DNA of 64,000 bases from an uncultured Acinetobacter sp. (GCF_947493735.1 NZ_CANLSL010000003.1:62001-126000), one strand, 5' to 3'. Shown: positions 1 to 9,535, counted from the stretch's first letter. The notes: generated from the letters alone by a model not told the origin. Numbers and translations are program-made.

Positions 1-2010
1 GAACTGACCACGAACGATACAACGTCCCCATTCCGAGCGTACTTCGACCAAATCAAACTCTTTAATCCCGAACTTGAGCGCATCTTGTGGATGAATCTCA
101 CAATAAGGCTCACTGCGGTGTGTAGAGAGATTGGCGGATAATCCTGTGCGTGACATGGTATGCCATTGATCACGAACACGACCTGTATTCAAAATCAGTG
201 GATATTCAGCATTTGGTTTATTTTTTGGTTCAATATTTGGCGTGGCAATAAATTTTGCTTTGCTATCTGTATGACTAAAAATTCCATCGCCATAAATCCG
301 TGGTGTACCTTGCTTGTCCGCATAGACAGGCCATTGAATCGGTTTCAGCGCATGATACTCGGCTTGAGTAATGTCAGTTAAACCTTGCAGATTGAAATAG
401 CGAAATGCAGGCAAGCTGTCACGTTCCGAGGCAAAGCCATTGCCAACCGTTGAGAGCTTGGCATGTTCTAAGAAAATCTCATAATTCGAATTAAAATCAA
501 AACCTTGCCAACCGAGTTTTTGTGCGACTTGGCTCACCGCCCACCAATCTGGCTTAATCGTTTCAGGCACAGCTAAGAAAGCATTCTGACGAGAGATACG
601 ACGTTCAGAATTGGTCACTGTCCCGTCTTTTTCTCCCCATGCTTGCGCAGGAAGCAACACATCGGCAAAGTCTGTGGTATCAGTATCTTTACAGACATCT
701 GACACCACCACAAATTCACATTTTTCCAAAGCACGTTTGACTTGATCACTATTCGGTAAGCTCACCACAGGGTTGGTCGCCATGATCCAAATTGCTTTGA
801 TTTTACCTGCTTCGACTGCTTCGAACATATCTACAGCTTTTAAACCGACTTTTTGTGCGATATGCGGACTTTGCCAAAATTCTTGTACCAGTTGTTGGTG
901 AGTGGGATTATCAATATCGAGATGCGCAGCCAGCATATTTGCTAGTCCACCGACTTCCCGTCCGCCCATGGCATTCGGCTGACCTGTCATGGAAAATGCG
1001 CCCATGCCTTCGCCTGTCACACGACCTGTAAGCAAGTGACAATTGATAATGCTATTGGCTTTATTTGTGCCTTGACTGGACTGATTCACGCCCATGGAGA
1101 ATAGCGTAATGGCTTTCTTGGTTTTGGCGAACAGTTGATAAAACTCAAGCAGTTTCTCAATGGCAATGCCTGTTTCCGAAGCGACAAAATCGAGGTCTTG
1201 CTCGGCTTGACTGACATCGAGCGCACGATCCAATTGTGTGGTATGTGCATCGATAAAGTCTTGATCGGCATAGCCTTGTTCATTGAGATATTGCAATAAA
1301 CCATTGAAAAGGCAAATATCTTGACCGATCAAAATTGGGAGATGTAAATCCGCTTGTTCACAGGTTGCAGTAAAGCGTGGGTCGATGACCACGACTTTCA
1401 GATTGGCATTTTCGGCTTTCGCCGCCATGATGCGCTGAAACAAAATCGGATGGCACCATGCGGTGTTAGAACCAACCAAAACGATCAATTCAGCTTGTTC
1501 AAAATCTTGATAATTGCCCGCAACGATATCTTCACCGAAAGCACGTTTATGTGCCGCCACCGCAGAAGACATGCAAAGTCTTGAATTGGTGTCGATATTA
1601 CCTGTGCCGAGATAGCCTTTGACAAATTTATTGACCACATAATAGTCTTCGGTTAAGAGCTGTCCCGATACATAGAACGCAACACTTTCACGTCCATATT
1701 GGTCGATACATTGACGAAATTTATCCGCAATCAAATCCGTGGCTTGATCCCAAGACGCTTGCTTACGCTCAGCTCCCCTTCCAAGTTGTGGCGCAATCAC
1801 ACGATGCGACATACCCACAGTATCAGCCAGATTACTGCCTTTGATACAGAGTTTTCCTCGATTGGCAGGATGCGACTCATCTCCGACCACTTGTAGCCCT
1901 TTGGCAGTTTGCTGTGCGGTGACACCACAACCTACGCCACAGTAAGGACAGGTCGAATGCACGACTTCATTGTTTGAAATCGTTGGGATGAGCTGTGCAA
2001 CTTGATTCAT
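1..2010 (-). CDS. nasA: assimilatory nitrate reductase catalytic subunit, partial (C-terminus outside window)
   Basis: Reduces nitrate to nitrite in the cytoplasm with a molybdopterin guanine dinucleotide cofactor and a 4Fe-4S cluster. The first 670 residues are open without a stop; the rest runs off the left edge. I translated it from the start at 2010. The N-terminal cluster motif is CPYCGVGCGVT followed by GKLCIKG, and the typical molybdopterin segments SRLCMSSA, VGSNTAWCHP, GMGAFSMTGQPNAMGGREVGG and NTGRVRDQWHTMSRTG follow in order. It is the last gene of the nitrate/nitrite operon, 167 bp after the fused nirD/FAD gene. The name nasA follows the Klebsiella convention; narB is the same family. 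Whether it ends with a BFD-like 2Fe-2S domain, as some NasA do, cannot be seen. Confidence 0.93.
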   Translation of the reverse strand, partial: MNQVAQLIPTISNNEVVHSTCPYCGVGCGVTAQQTAKGLQVVGDESHPANRGKLCIKGSNLADTVGMSHRVIAPQLGRGAERKQASWDQATDLIADKFRQCIDQYGRESVAFYVSGQLLTEDYYVVNKFVKGYLGTGNIDTNSRLCMSSAVAAHKRAFGEDIVAGNYQDFEQAELIVLVGSNTAWCHPILFQRIMAAKAENANLKVVVIDPRFTATCEQADLHLPILIGQDICLFNGLLQYLNEQGYADQDFIDAHTTQLDRALDVSQAEQDLDFVASETGIAIEKLLEFYQLFAKTKKAITLFSMGVNQSSQGTNKANSIINCHLLTGRVTGEGMGAFSMTGQPNAMGGREVGGLANMLAAHLDIDNPTHQQLVQEFWQSPHIAQKVGLKAVDMFEAVEAGKIKAIWIMATNPVVSLPNSDQVKRALEKCEFVVVSDVCKDTDTTDFADVLLPAQAWGEKDGTVTNSERRISRQNAFLAVPETIKPDWWAVSQVAQKLGWQGFDFNSNYEIFLEHAKLSTVGNGFASERDSLPAFRYFNLQGLTDITQAEYHALKPIQWPVYADKQGTPRIYGDGIFSHTDSKAKFIATPNIEPKNKPNAEYPLILNTGRVRDQWHTMSRTGLSANLSTHRSEPYCEIHPQDALKFGIKEFDLVEVRSEWGRCIVRGQF

Positions 2011-2048
2011 CTGATAGTACTCCTATCCCAATCATTAATTTCGTGAGA

Positions 2049-2085
2049 AGTCTCCCCTTTTAAAGGGGAGATTTAGAGGGGATTT
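2049..2085. repeat. dispersed palindromic repeat, type A
   Basis: A hairpin of CTCCCCTTTT/AAAGGGGAG followed by ATTTAGAGGGGATTT lies between the fused nirD gene and nasA. The same arrangement occurs inside the RNase P RNA gene at 37538-37574. It is probably a genus-level intergenic repeat; it could also modulate transcript stability between the two cistrons. Confidence 0.7.
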
Positions 2086-2177
2086 AGCATTAAATTGAGC
2101 TCTGATTTTTAAAAAGATTCAAGCCTAAACTTGCATCGCACATCAGATTCAACCCTAATATTTTTTATTGATCTACT

Positions 2178-3794
2178 TTAGCTTGCTTGTTTTAGGGCGA
2201 AATCTCGACCAAACAACAGCTTATTACGGATTTGGTGAATCGGTGTTTGGTCGCTGATCAACTCTGCATACCACGCACCATCTTCGGTATCACCGAACAA
2301 TACCGCACCGATCACTTTGTCATTTTGGATAATGAGGCGTTTATAGATTTGACGTTTTTCATCATTAAGCACGATGTCTTCACAGTCCTCGGTCGCTTCA
2401 ATATTGCCTGCCGAGAACACATCAACACCACTGACTTTAAGCTGTGTCGGCGTTGGCAAGGTTTTAAAGGTCAAGCTACCATGCTCTGCCAAATGTGTTG
2501 CACAAACAAAGGCTTGTCCCCAAAGTGGCTCAACCAAACCAAAGACGCTACCACGATGCTCGATACACTCACCGATCGAATAGATACTTGGGTCAAAAGT
2601 CTGCATGGTGTCATTGACCACCACACCACGGTTACAACGCAAGCCTGCACTTTGCGCAAGATCGGTATTCGGACGAATCCCTACCGCAAATACCACGAGG
2701 TCTGCAAGAAGCTGTGTGCCATCAGCAAGACGCACGCCAACGACTTTACCATCTTGTCCGAGAATCTCTTGGGTTGAGGCTTCAGTGATGATTTTAATGC
2801 CTTTTTCATGGATGTTTTGGCGTAGCATTTGACTGGCACGAAGGTCAAGCTGACGCTCCATGATGCGATCCATCAAATGCAATACCGTGACATTCATACC
2901 ACGTTGCTTCAGACCATATGCCGCTTCAAGTCCGAGCAAACCACCGCCGATGACGATGGCATTTTGCTTGGTTTGGCTGATTTCGATCATTTTATTGACA
3001 TCATAAATATCACGGAAGCTCAGCACGCCATCGAGATCATTACCCTTGATTGGTGGCATAAATGGTTTTGAACCTGTTGCTAAAATCAAACGGTCATAAT
3101 CCACAGCAAGCCCTGATTCGGTAATGACTTGCTTTTTACGGCGTTCAACTTTCACCGCTTTGTCCCCTGCGATGAATTTAATGCCTTTTTCCGCATACCA
3201 TTCAGGTGCATGCAGCATGATTTGCTCAATGGTTTTTTCCCCTGAAAGCACTGGCGAAAGCATGATACGGTTGTAGTTTCCCCACGGCTCTTCACCAATC
3301 ACGGTGATGTCATACATCTCAGGTGCCATATCGAGCAAGTCTTCGAGGCAACGCATGCCTGCCAAGCCATTACCCACCAGCACCAGCTTCATACGATCAC
3401 GTTGCAATGCCACATTGGTCAGATAAGTTTTTTGTGCTTCAGGATAAACCCACACTTCGCCATCAACGATCTTGGTTGGAAAGACTGGCAAACTTTGACT
3501 ACCATCTTCCAAGCAACGCCCTGTCGCCAAGCTAAAGTGTTGCTTATAAATCGGTGATGCAATGACACGTTCACCCAAAATATCACCCAAAATGCCACGT
3601 GACATGACATTGGCACCACTAAATGGATCGTGGTTGGAGAGTGCATAAATACGCTTTTCATTGCCAACACGGAACATGGCAACTTGTTGTTCGCCTTGTT
3701 GAGATCCGATCAGTGCGCAAACACCTGTGTTTGGCTGGATTTGATCGAGCATACACACTTTTTGCCAATCTAAACCTTGCTTCATCTCTGTCAT
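2178..3794 (-). CDS. NirD-like small subunit fused to a NirB/NasC-like FAD-NAD(P)H oxidoreductase
   Basis: Two-domain protein of 538 aa. Residues about 7-117 match nitrite reductase small subunit NirD (TGVCALIG, ALSNHDPFSGANVMSRG, SPIYKQHFSLATGRCLEDG); as in NirD the Rieske metal ligands are missing. After a short linker, residues from about 135 form a pyridine nucleotide-disulfide oxidoreductase fold like the NirB N-terminus: FAD site VLVGNGLAG, NAD site VIGGGLLGLEAAYGL and YSIGECIEHRG. It lacks the siroheme part of NirB. The ATG at 3794 was preferred over an upstream TTG because AAGGA sits 7 bases before it. It lies between nirB and nasA, so it may supply both the NirD subunit and, like Klebsiella NasC, the electron donor for NasA. 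That dual role is inference. Confidence 0.88.
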   Translation of the reverse strand: MTEMKQGLDWQKVCMLDQIQPNTGVCALIGSQQGEQQVAMFRVGNEKRIYALSNHDPFSGANVMSRGILGDILGERVIASPIYKQHFSLATGRCLEDGSQSLPVFPTKIVDGEVWVYPEAQKTYLTNVALQRDRMKLVLVGNGLAGMRCLEDLLDMAPEMYDITVIGEEPWGNYNRIMLSPVLSGEKTIEQIMLHAPEWYAEKGIKFIAGDKAVKVERRKKQVITESGLAVDYDRLILATGSKPFMPPIKGNDLDGVLSFRDIYDVNKMIEISQTKQNAIVIGGGLLGLEAAYGLKQRGMNVTVLHLMDRIMERQLDLRASQMLRQNIHEKGIKIITEASTQEILGQDGKVVGVRLADGTQLLADLVVFAVGIRPNTDLAQSAGLRCNRGVVVNDTMQTFDPSIYSIGECIEHRGSVFGLVEPLWGQAFVCATHLAEHGSLTFKTLPTPTQLKVSGVDVFSAGNIEATEDCEDIVLNDEKRQIYKRLIIQNDKVIGAVLFGDTEDGAWYAELISDQTPIHQIRNKLLFGRDFALKQAS

Positions 3795-3846
3795 GATAAT
3801 TTCCTTCAATTCTTAAATACTTTTCGCTAACTCGAATGTGTTCACT

Positions 3847-6387
3847 TTACACAGAGGTCACTGCAATACGTTTTGCATCACGCTCTTGCGCATTCATTGG
3901 GCGGATTTGACCACGCTCAGGGGTAAACTGAATGTGCGGATCAGCTTGATCAGAGTTAATAAAGGTTTGGAAACGTGCACGGACTTTTGGATCAGTGACC
4001 GCAGTATTCCATTCATCTTGATAAGTATTCACCACGTGTTGCATACGGTCTTCAAGCTCTTGCGCTACGCCAAGCGAGTCATTCACCACCACATCTTTGA
4101 GGTAATCCAAACCGCCTTCAAGGTTGTCACGCCATACGCTAGTCCGTTGGAGACGATCGGCAGTTTGGATATAAAACATAAAGAAACGGTCGATATAACG
4201 AATCAAAGTATTGGTATCTAAGTCAGATGCAAGCAATTCTGCATGGCGAGGTTTCATACCGCCATTACCACAGACATAGAGGTTCCAACCTTTTTCAGTA
4301 GCGATGACACCGACATCCTTACCTTGTGCTTCGGCACATTCACGGGTACAGCCTGACACTGCCATTTTTAATTTATGCGGAGAGCGCAAGCCTTTGTAAC
4401 GGTTCTCCAAGAAGATCGCCAAGCCCACAGAATCATCAACACCATAACGACACCATGTGCTACCAACACACGATTTCACTGTACGAAGCGACTTACCATA
4501 GGCATGACCCGACTCAAAACCTGCGGCGATCAACTCTTCCCAAATCGTTGGCAATTGATGCACTTGCGCACCAAACAAATCGACACGTTGACCACCTGTG
4601 ATTTTGGTATATAGACCATATTTTTTAGCAATTTGACCGACTGCGATCAAGCCATCTGGTGTGACTTCACCGCCTGCCATACGAGGCACGACCGAGTAAG
4701 AACCATCTTTTTGAATATTACCGAGGAAGTAGTCATTACTGTCTTGCAAACCTGCATGTTCTTTTTGCAAGATAAAGTCATTCCAGCATGAAGCAAAGAT
4801 ATTCGATGCAGTCGGTTTACAGATATCACAACCAAGTCCATGACCGTGTTTTGAAATCAGCTCATCAAAAGAACGAATTTCATTAACACGTACCAAGTGA
4901 TACAACTCTTGACGAGAGTATGGGAAATGTTCGCAAAGGTGATTATTTACGGTCACACCTTGACGTTGCAATTCTGCTTTCAGCACTTGCGTCACGAGTG
5001 GCGCACAGCCACCACACGCTGTTGCTGCTTTGGTACATTTTTTCAATGCGCCAAGCGAGGTCGAACCGTCGGCAATCGCACTACACAAATCTGCTTTAGA
5101 CACGTTATTACACGAACAGATCGTCGCGGAATCAGGTAACAGATCAACACCTGTACCACCTGATGATGCGACATTGCTCCCACCATATTGTGGCACGATC
5201 AAACTGTCTGGATTGTCAGGCAAATCCATGTCGTTGAGCATCATTTGGAGCAGTTCGCTATATTCTTTGGCATCACCGACGAGGACTGCGCCGATTAATT
5301 TCTTGGTTTCTTTATTGATGACGATTTTTTTATACACTTGTGTATGGTCATCATTGTAGAAATAACTAGCCGCAGACGGATGATTCGCATGTGCATCACC
5401 GATTGATGCCACATCGACACCCATCAGCTTGAGTTTGGTACTCATGTCCGCACCTGCAAAGCAATTCGTTTCTTCTTGCATCACATGTTTGGCTGCGATA
5501 CGCGCCATGTCATAACCTGGTGCAACCAAGCCGTAGATTTTGCCATGCCACAGTGCACACTCACCGATCGCATAGATATGTTCATCAGAAGTTTGGCAAT
5601 AATCATTGATCACAATACCGCCACGCTCGCCAAGCTCTAGCCCTGACTGACGTGCCAACTCGTCACGTGGACGAATCCCTGCGGAGAAGACGATCAAATC
5701 TGTTTTCAGCTCTGTGCCATCAGAAAACTTCATGCTATGAATGAAGTCATCTCCATCCTCAATCGCTTGAGTGGCTTTTTGGGTGAGAACTTCAACACCT
5801 AAATCTTCAATCTTATTGCGCAGAACTTTAGCGCCAAGATCGTCAATTTGCACTGCCATCAAGCGTGGTGCAAATTCCACCACATGTGCTTTTAAGTCCA
5901 AATCAACCAGTGCTTTTGCCGCTTCTAGACCAAGCAGACCACCACCGATCACGACACCATTTTTTGCCGTTTGACTTGCAGCACGGATCGCATCCAAGTC
6001 TTCAATCGTACGGTATACAAAGCAGTTTTCACGATCATTACCTGGAATCGGCGGTACAAATGGATAAGAACCCGTAGACAGAATCAACTTGTCATAAGGA
6101 ACTTGTTGACCTGATTTGGTGGTAACGATTTGCGCTTCACGATCAATGGCAATCGCTTGGGTATTTAAATGCAGATCAATCCCATAGGCATCTGCAAAGT
6201 CCTGACGTGCTAATGACAAATCTTTGGCGGATTTCCCAGAAAAATATTCACTGAGATGGACACGGTCATACGCCAAACGTGGTTCTTCTGCGATTACCGT
6301 AATCTCAACATCATCGTTCGCATATTCAAGCACGCCTTCCAAGAATTTGTGCCCAACCATACCATGACCAACAACTACTAATTTCAT
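3847..6387 (-). CDS. nirB: nitrite reductase [NAD(P)H] large subunit
   Basis: Cytoplasmic siroheme enzyme of 846 aa that reduces nitrite to ammonium with NAD(P)H. Domains in order: FAD/NAD(P)H oxidoreductase (residues about 1-400; VVGHGMVGHKF, VIGGGLLGLEAAKAL), a BFD-like 2Fe-2S domain near 421-456 (CSCNNVS and CGGCAP), and the nitrite/sulfite reductase ferredoxin-like and siroheme/4Fe-4S domains with cluster cysteines in SCVGSTWCRYG (about 638-644) and GCTRECAEA (about 679-683). Length matches E. coli NirB (847). GGAG lies 8 bases before the start. It follows the transporter by 128 bp and precedes the fused nirD gene by about 50 bp. Confidence 0.97.
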   Translation of the reverse strand: MKLVVVGHGMVGHKFLEGVLEYANDDVEITVIAEEPRLAYDRVHLSEYFSGKSAKDLSLARQDFADAYGIDLHLNTQAIAIDREAQIVTTKSGQQVPYDKLILSTGSYPFVPPIPGNDRENCFVYRTIEDLDAIRAASQTAKNGVVIGGGLLGLEAAKALVDLDLKAHVVEFAPRLMAVQIDDLGAKVLRNKIEDLGVEVLTQKATQAIEDGDDFIHSMKFSDGTELKTDLIVFSAGIRPRDELARQSGLELGERGGIVINDYCQTSDEHIYAIGECALWHGKIYGLVAPGYDMARIAAKHVMQEETNCFAGADMSTKLKLMGVDVASIGDAHANHPSAASYFYNDDHTQVYKKIVINKETKKLIGAVLVGDAKEYSELLQMMLNDMDLPDNPDSLIVPQYGGSNVASSGGTGVDLLPDSATICSCNNVSKADLCSAIADGSTSLGALKKCTKAATACGGCAPLVTQVLKAELQRQGVTVNNHLCEHFPYSRQELYHLVRVNEIRSFDELISKHGHGLGCDICKPTASNIFASCWNDFILQKEHAGLQDSNDYFLGNIQKDGSYSVVPRMAGGEVTPDGLIAVGQIAKKYGLYTKITGGQRVDLFGAQVHQLPTIWEELIAAGFESGHAYGKSLRTVKSCVGSTWCRYGVDDSVGLAIFLENRYKGLRSPHKLKMAVSGCTRECAEAQGKDVGVIATEKGWNLYVCGNGGMKPRHAELLASDLDTNTLIRYIDRFFMFYIQTADRLQRTSVWRDNLEGGLDYLKDVVVNDSLGVAQELEDRMQHVVNTYQDEWNTAVTDPKVRARFQTFINSDQADPHIQFTPERGQIRPMNAQERDAKRIAVTSV

Positions 6388-6515
6388 GGGAATTTCTCCG
6401 CGTTATTTCTACTATCTTTACTTGCTATCTTTGGCTTCGATCAACTGACTATCTACTTCATCACTTCAAGTCAGTTGACCTCTGCTATTTTGGCTATTGA
6501 GGCTAAGGTTTATGC

Positions 6516-7877
6516 TTAGGCCTCTGCAATTGCGTTACGTTCCGCAATCGCTTGTTCAAATAATTTTTGCTCTTTGGCTTTGTGCTCTGGGCTAAAGCGG
6601 ATGAACATTACTGATACACCTGCAACCAGCACCAACACCCCGATGACCATCAGTGCAGTTTGAATATCCACCATACCTTTGAGCAAGAAACCTGCTGCCA
6701 CCGCACCGACATTACCACCTGCACCAATGATCCCAGCTACACCACCTAATGATTCACGATCAATAAACGGTACCAGTGCATAAGTTGCGCCACATGCCAT
6801 GTGAGTGAACAAACCAAAGATTGTCATCATCATGATCGCCGTCCACACCGTAGACATTTGCGAGAAAAGAATCAGGAAAATCCCTTCACCCAAGATCATG
6901 ATCAGTAATATTTTGGTACGACCATCCAAACCTTTACCGAGCGCAACTTTGTCAGAAATGATGCCACCTAGAGCACGAGCAAACAGCGCAAGCAAACCAA
7001 AGATACCTGCTGCTAGACCTGCTTCTTTTAGACCAAGATTAAAGGTATCGACGTAGTACATTGCTGCGATATTATGGATAAAGATTTCCACACCGAAGCA
7101 CGCACCATAAGTCAGGAATAGAATCCACACACGGTAGTTCGATGCAGCTTGTTTTAAGATACCCATGCTACTTTTCTTACCGCCACCTGTTTCCACACCC
7201 ATGGCACGAAGTTCTTTGTAGTCACCTTGTGGGCTATCTTGAGTAAGCTTCCAGTACATGATGCCAACGATGACCATCAAGATACCTGGCACCAATAACG
7301 CCGCTCTCCAACCCCAAGCCGCATCAACACCAACCATGATTAACGCAGCCATTAATAAAGGCATTAACGCTTGCGTAGCACCGCCACCAGCATTACCCCA
7401 ACCCGCAGTTGCCGCATTCGCAGTACCGACGACATTTGGTGCAAACATGACACTGGTGTGATACTGCGTGATCACAAAGCTCGCACCAATCGCACCAATC
7501 AATAGACGGAAGAACAAGAATGATTCATAGCTATTGGCAGCTGCTACGCCAAATACAGGAATACTACCGATCAGTAATAAAGCGGTATAAGTACGACGTG
7601 GACCGTATTTATCAGTCAATGGACCAATGATGAGGCGAACGAGAATGGTGATCGCAACTGCGGCAATATTGATATTGGCAATCTGATCTTTGGTTAAGCT
7701 AAACTCACCTGCGATGACTGGCATCAATGGCGCACAGGCAAACCATGCAAAGAAACAGATAAAGAATGCGAGCCATGACATATGGAAAGCACGCATTGCG
7801 GGAGTGGAAAAATTAAATAGTTTAATTGATGTTGCTTTTTTGGCCGACAAATCTACAGATGGGAAAGTAACAGACAT
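6516..7877 (-). CDS. narK: nitrate/nitrite MFS transporter (NarK/NrtP family)
   Basis: Major facilitator protein of about 453 aa with about 12 hydrophobic segments. It carries the nitrate-porter signatures FFICFFAWFACAPLMPVI near the N-terminus and the Gly-rich stretches GWGNAGGGATQ and GVAGIIGAGGNVGAVA, which are the conserved nitrate signature motifs of this family. The start at 7877 is chosen because AGGGGA lies 7 bases upstream; the longer form starting at 7901 has no ribosome binding site. It is the first gene of the assimilatory operon and sits directly behind a sigma-54 promoter, so it most likely imports nitrate for assimilation. Exchange of nitrite cannot be excluded from sequence. 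Confidence 0.93.
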   Translation of the reverse strand: MSVTFPSVDLSAKKATSIKLFNFSTPAMRAFHMSWLAFFICFFAWFACAPLMPVIAGEFSLTKDQIANINIAAVAITILVRLIIGPLTDKYGPRRTYTALLLIGSIPVFGVAAANSYESFLFFRLLIGAIGASFVITQYHTSVMFAPNVVGTANAATAGWGNAGGGATQALMPLLMAALIMVGVDAAWGWRAALLVPGILMVIVGIMYWKLTQDSPQGDYKELRAMGVETGGGKKSSMGILKQAASNYRVWILFLTYGACFGVEIFIHNIAAMYYVDTFNLGLKEAGLAAGIFGLLALFARALGGIISDKVALGKGLDGRTKILLIMILGEGIFLILFSQMSTVWTAIMMMTIFGLFTHMACGATYALVPFIDRESLGGVAGIIGAGGNVGAVAAGFLLKGMVDIQTALMVIGVLVLVAGVSVMFIRFSPEHKAKEQKLFEQAIAERNAIAEA

Positions 7878-8002
7878 AATGGCGTCCCCTGAACTAAACA
7901 TAAATTAATGCAGTAATAAAACTTAAAACCACATATTCGCTTGTCAGAACGGGCGCCATTGACCGTTGCAATTTGGAGTCATCTTTGACTTATCATATGT
8001 AA

Positions 8003-8018
8003 TGCAACAGCCATGCCA
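8003..8018 (-). promoter_or_regulatory. sigma-54 (RpoN) promoter of the nitrate assimilation operon
   Basis: Read on the minus strand the site is TGGCATG-GCTG-TTGCA, against the consensus TGGCACG-N4-TTGCW; GG and GC are separated by exactly 10 bases. Transcription would start near 7991, giving a leader of about 115 nt before the transporter gene. A possible stem AACGG/CCGTT (7948-7952 with 7963-7967) lies in that leader. Confidence 0.85.
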
Positions 8019-8273
8019 AAATTCAAATAATCATTTTAAAAAGTATTTCCATTAACAAAAAATCACTTCTAAGAGTTTGTTTTTATTTAAATTAAATTAA
8101 AAGCCATAAATTTTTATCTATTAAAAATAGCATATTTTTCTTTTTCTCAACTTGATAATGAACATAGAGATGCTCACGACTTCATCAGTCAAAATCTCAT
8201 CATCAACTTGATTGTTTATTTATTCTTATCTTTGCTTGCTAACACTCACTTTAAATTTAATTAAATGCTGAAT

Positions 8274-8290
8274 TGCACCCTTTTCGTGCA
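8274..8290. promoter_or_regulatory. NtrC-like enhancer site
   Basis: TGCACC-N5-CGTGCA matches the NtrC consensus TGCACC-N5-GGTGCA with one mismatch. It lies about 260 bp upstream of the sigma-54 promoter, a normal enhancer distance. The remainder of the 7878-8416 intergenic region is AT-rich and shows no gene. Confidence 0.75.
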
Positions 8291-8416
8291 ACACAAAGCA
8301 AAGCCACAAAACCATACTTTAGATTCAATTTACATAGAATCCAATTTTACGCATCATTTTGGAGCAATGCTCTGTTTCATCAATTGCTAATCTAAGATTT
8401 GAATAAGCACGCTGAG

Positions 8417-9244
8417 TTAATTGGCAATATTAATTTCGGCAATCATATACAGCCGTGCATAGCCCGCAATTTCCATGCGCTCACCATCTAGGATTTTGCA
8501 ATATAGCGTTCCTCCTCGTTTTGAGGCTTGATAGGCAACAAGCTCTTGTTTATTAAAACGATCTGCCCAAATCGGCACAATGCCAGTATGAATCGAACCT
8601 GTCACAGGATCCTCATCAATACCCATTGCAGGCGCAAAATAACGAGAAACACAATCTACATGCTCATGATCTGCACTGGCTGTGATTGCCACATCACGAT
8701 TAGATGCTGTAATCGCAGTTCGTAAATTGCCGAATGCTTTCAGTTTGGCAAAATCAGGCTGCTCATCCAAGACATCTTGCACAGACTCATATTCCACAAT
8801 ATAAGCTTGTGGGCTGAGATAAACAGCTTTAAATGGTTTAGTTAAACCTTCACGCAACAACTCAGGATAATTATCTATACGTTCTGCACGACGAATCGGA
8901 AAATTCATATGAATCTTGCCATCAATAGCCTGATGTACAATAAATTCCCCGAGCTTCCGCACATGAAAAATGATTTGTTGTAAGTCTAAATCAAGTTGAA
9001 ACAAAATACTGGCACTCGCCAAAGTCGCATGACCACAAAAATCAACTTCCGCAACAGGTGTAAACCATCGAATCGCAAAGTTTGTCGGATCTAACCTTTT
9101 TACAAAAGCAGTTTCAGCAAGGTTATTCTCCATCGCAATATTCTGCATGACAGATTCATCAAGCCATTCCTCCAAGATAATCACTGCCGCAGGATTCCCC
9201 TTAAACAACTCATGGCTAAAAGCATCGACTTGATACATTTTCAT
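8417..9244 (-). CDS. PhzF family isomerase/epimerase-like protein
   Basis: 275 aa, close to the usual length of the PhzF/DAP-epimerase fold. The N-terminal motif YQVDAFSHELFKGNPAAV and NLAETAFV carry the family signature, with the glutamate of LAETAF at the catalytic position; the second half-barrel has FCGHATLASA and DEDPVTGSIHTG. Most members outside phenazine clusters have unknown substrates, and no phenazine genes are nearby, so a phenazine role is not implied. It is transcribed alone, with the nitrate-operon promoter region downstream of it. Confidence 0.9.
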   Translation of the reverse strand: MKMYQVDAFSHELFKGNPAAVIILEEWLDESVMQNIAMENNLAETAFVKRLDPTNFAIRWFTPVAEVDFCGHATLASASILFQLDLDLQQIIFHVRKLGEFIVHQAIDGKIHMNFPIRRAERIDNYPELLREGLTKPFKAVYLSPQAYIVEYESVQDVLDEQPDFAKLKAFGNLRTAITASNRDVAITASADHEHVDCVSRYFAPAMGIDEDPVTGSIHTGIVPIWADRFNKQELVAYQASKRGGTLYCKILDGERMEIAGYARLYMIAEINIAN

Positions 9245-9319
9245 GATGACAACCTACTATTTTCATACACATTTATATCCCACTATATCGGCTTTTATCA
9301 CTGGTGAGGAGCTTGTTCA

Positions 9320-9347
9320 TTGACAAGTTGTACTTATAGATTAAAAT
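9320..9347 (+). promoter_or_regulatory. consensus sigma-70 promoter of a leader RNA
   Basis: TTGACA at 9320-9325, a 16-bp spacer and TAAAAT at 9342-9347. The start point is expected near 9354, 40 nt before the 10-codon leader ORF. Confidence 0.65.
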
Positions 9348-9393
9348 GCGCTCATCTTACGCTGTCTTTAACATTCTTTTAAAGGAGGACGTT

Positions 9394-9426
9394 ATGCTAT
9401 TAACCCAAGAGTACACATTTAACTAA
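9394..9426 (+). CDS. putative 10-aa leader peptide
   Basis: ATG CTA TTA ... AAC TAA encodes MLLTQEYTFN behind an unusually strong ribosome binding site, AAAGGAGGA, 4 bases before the ATG. No run of identical codons is present, so classical amino-acid attenuation is not suggested. The segment GGACGTT (9387-9393), which overlaps the ribosome binding site, is perfectly complementary to AACGTCC (9467-9473) further down the same transcript. Translation of the peptide is inferred from the ribosome binding site only. Confidence 0.5.
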   Translation: MLLTQEYTFN

Positions 9427-9492
9427 TTCAGCATACGTCGGTATAGGACATATGTTGTATCCAATCAACGTCCGAATGCCAAGATCATCCTT

Positions 9493-9522
9493 ATCTAGCA
9501 TTCGCTAGATTTTTTATTTTTT
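9493..9522 (+). terminator. intrinsic terminator inside the leader
   Basis: Stem ATCTAGC/GCTAGAT with loop ATTC and a T tract (9510-9522). It lies upstream of the 56-aa ORF on the same strand. GAATGC (9474-9479) can pair with GCATTC (9498-9503) inside this hairpin, which would form an antiterminator. Confidence 0.75.
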
Positions 9523-9535
9523 GGAATGATTAAAA

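Noticed and set aside
2232..2777. A 181-codon plus-strand frame inside the fused nirD/FAD gene
   Set aside because: Antisense to a clearly coding gene; the translation has no recognisable features.
3838..4221. A 127-codon plus-strand frame inside nirB
   Set aside because: Shadow of nirB; no ribosome binding site and no homology recognised.
7902..8416. A gene in the region upstream of the nitrate transporter
   Set aside because: All frames are short and AT-rich; the region is explained by regulatory sites.
8417..9244. A phenazine biosynthesis gene cluster
   Set aside because: Only the PhzF-like protein is present; no other phz gene is nearby, and the family is broad.
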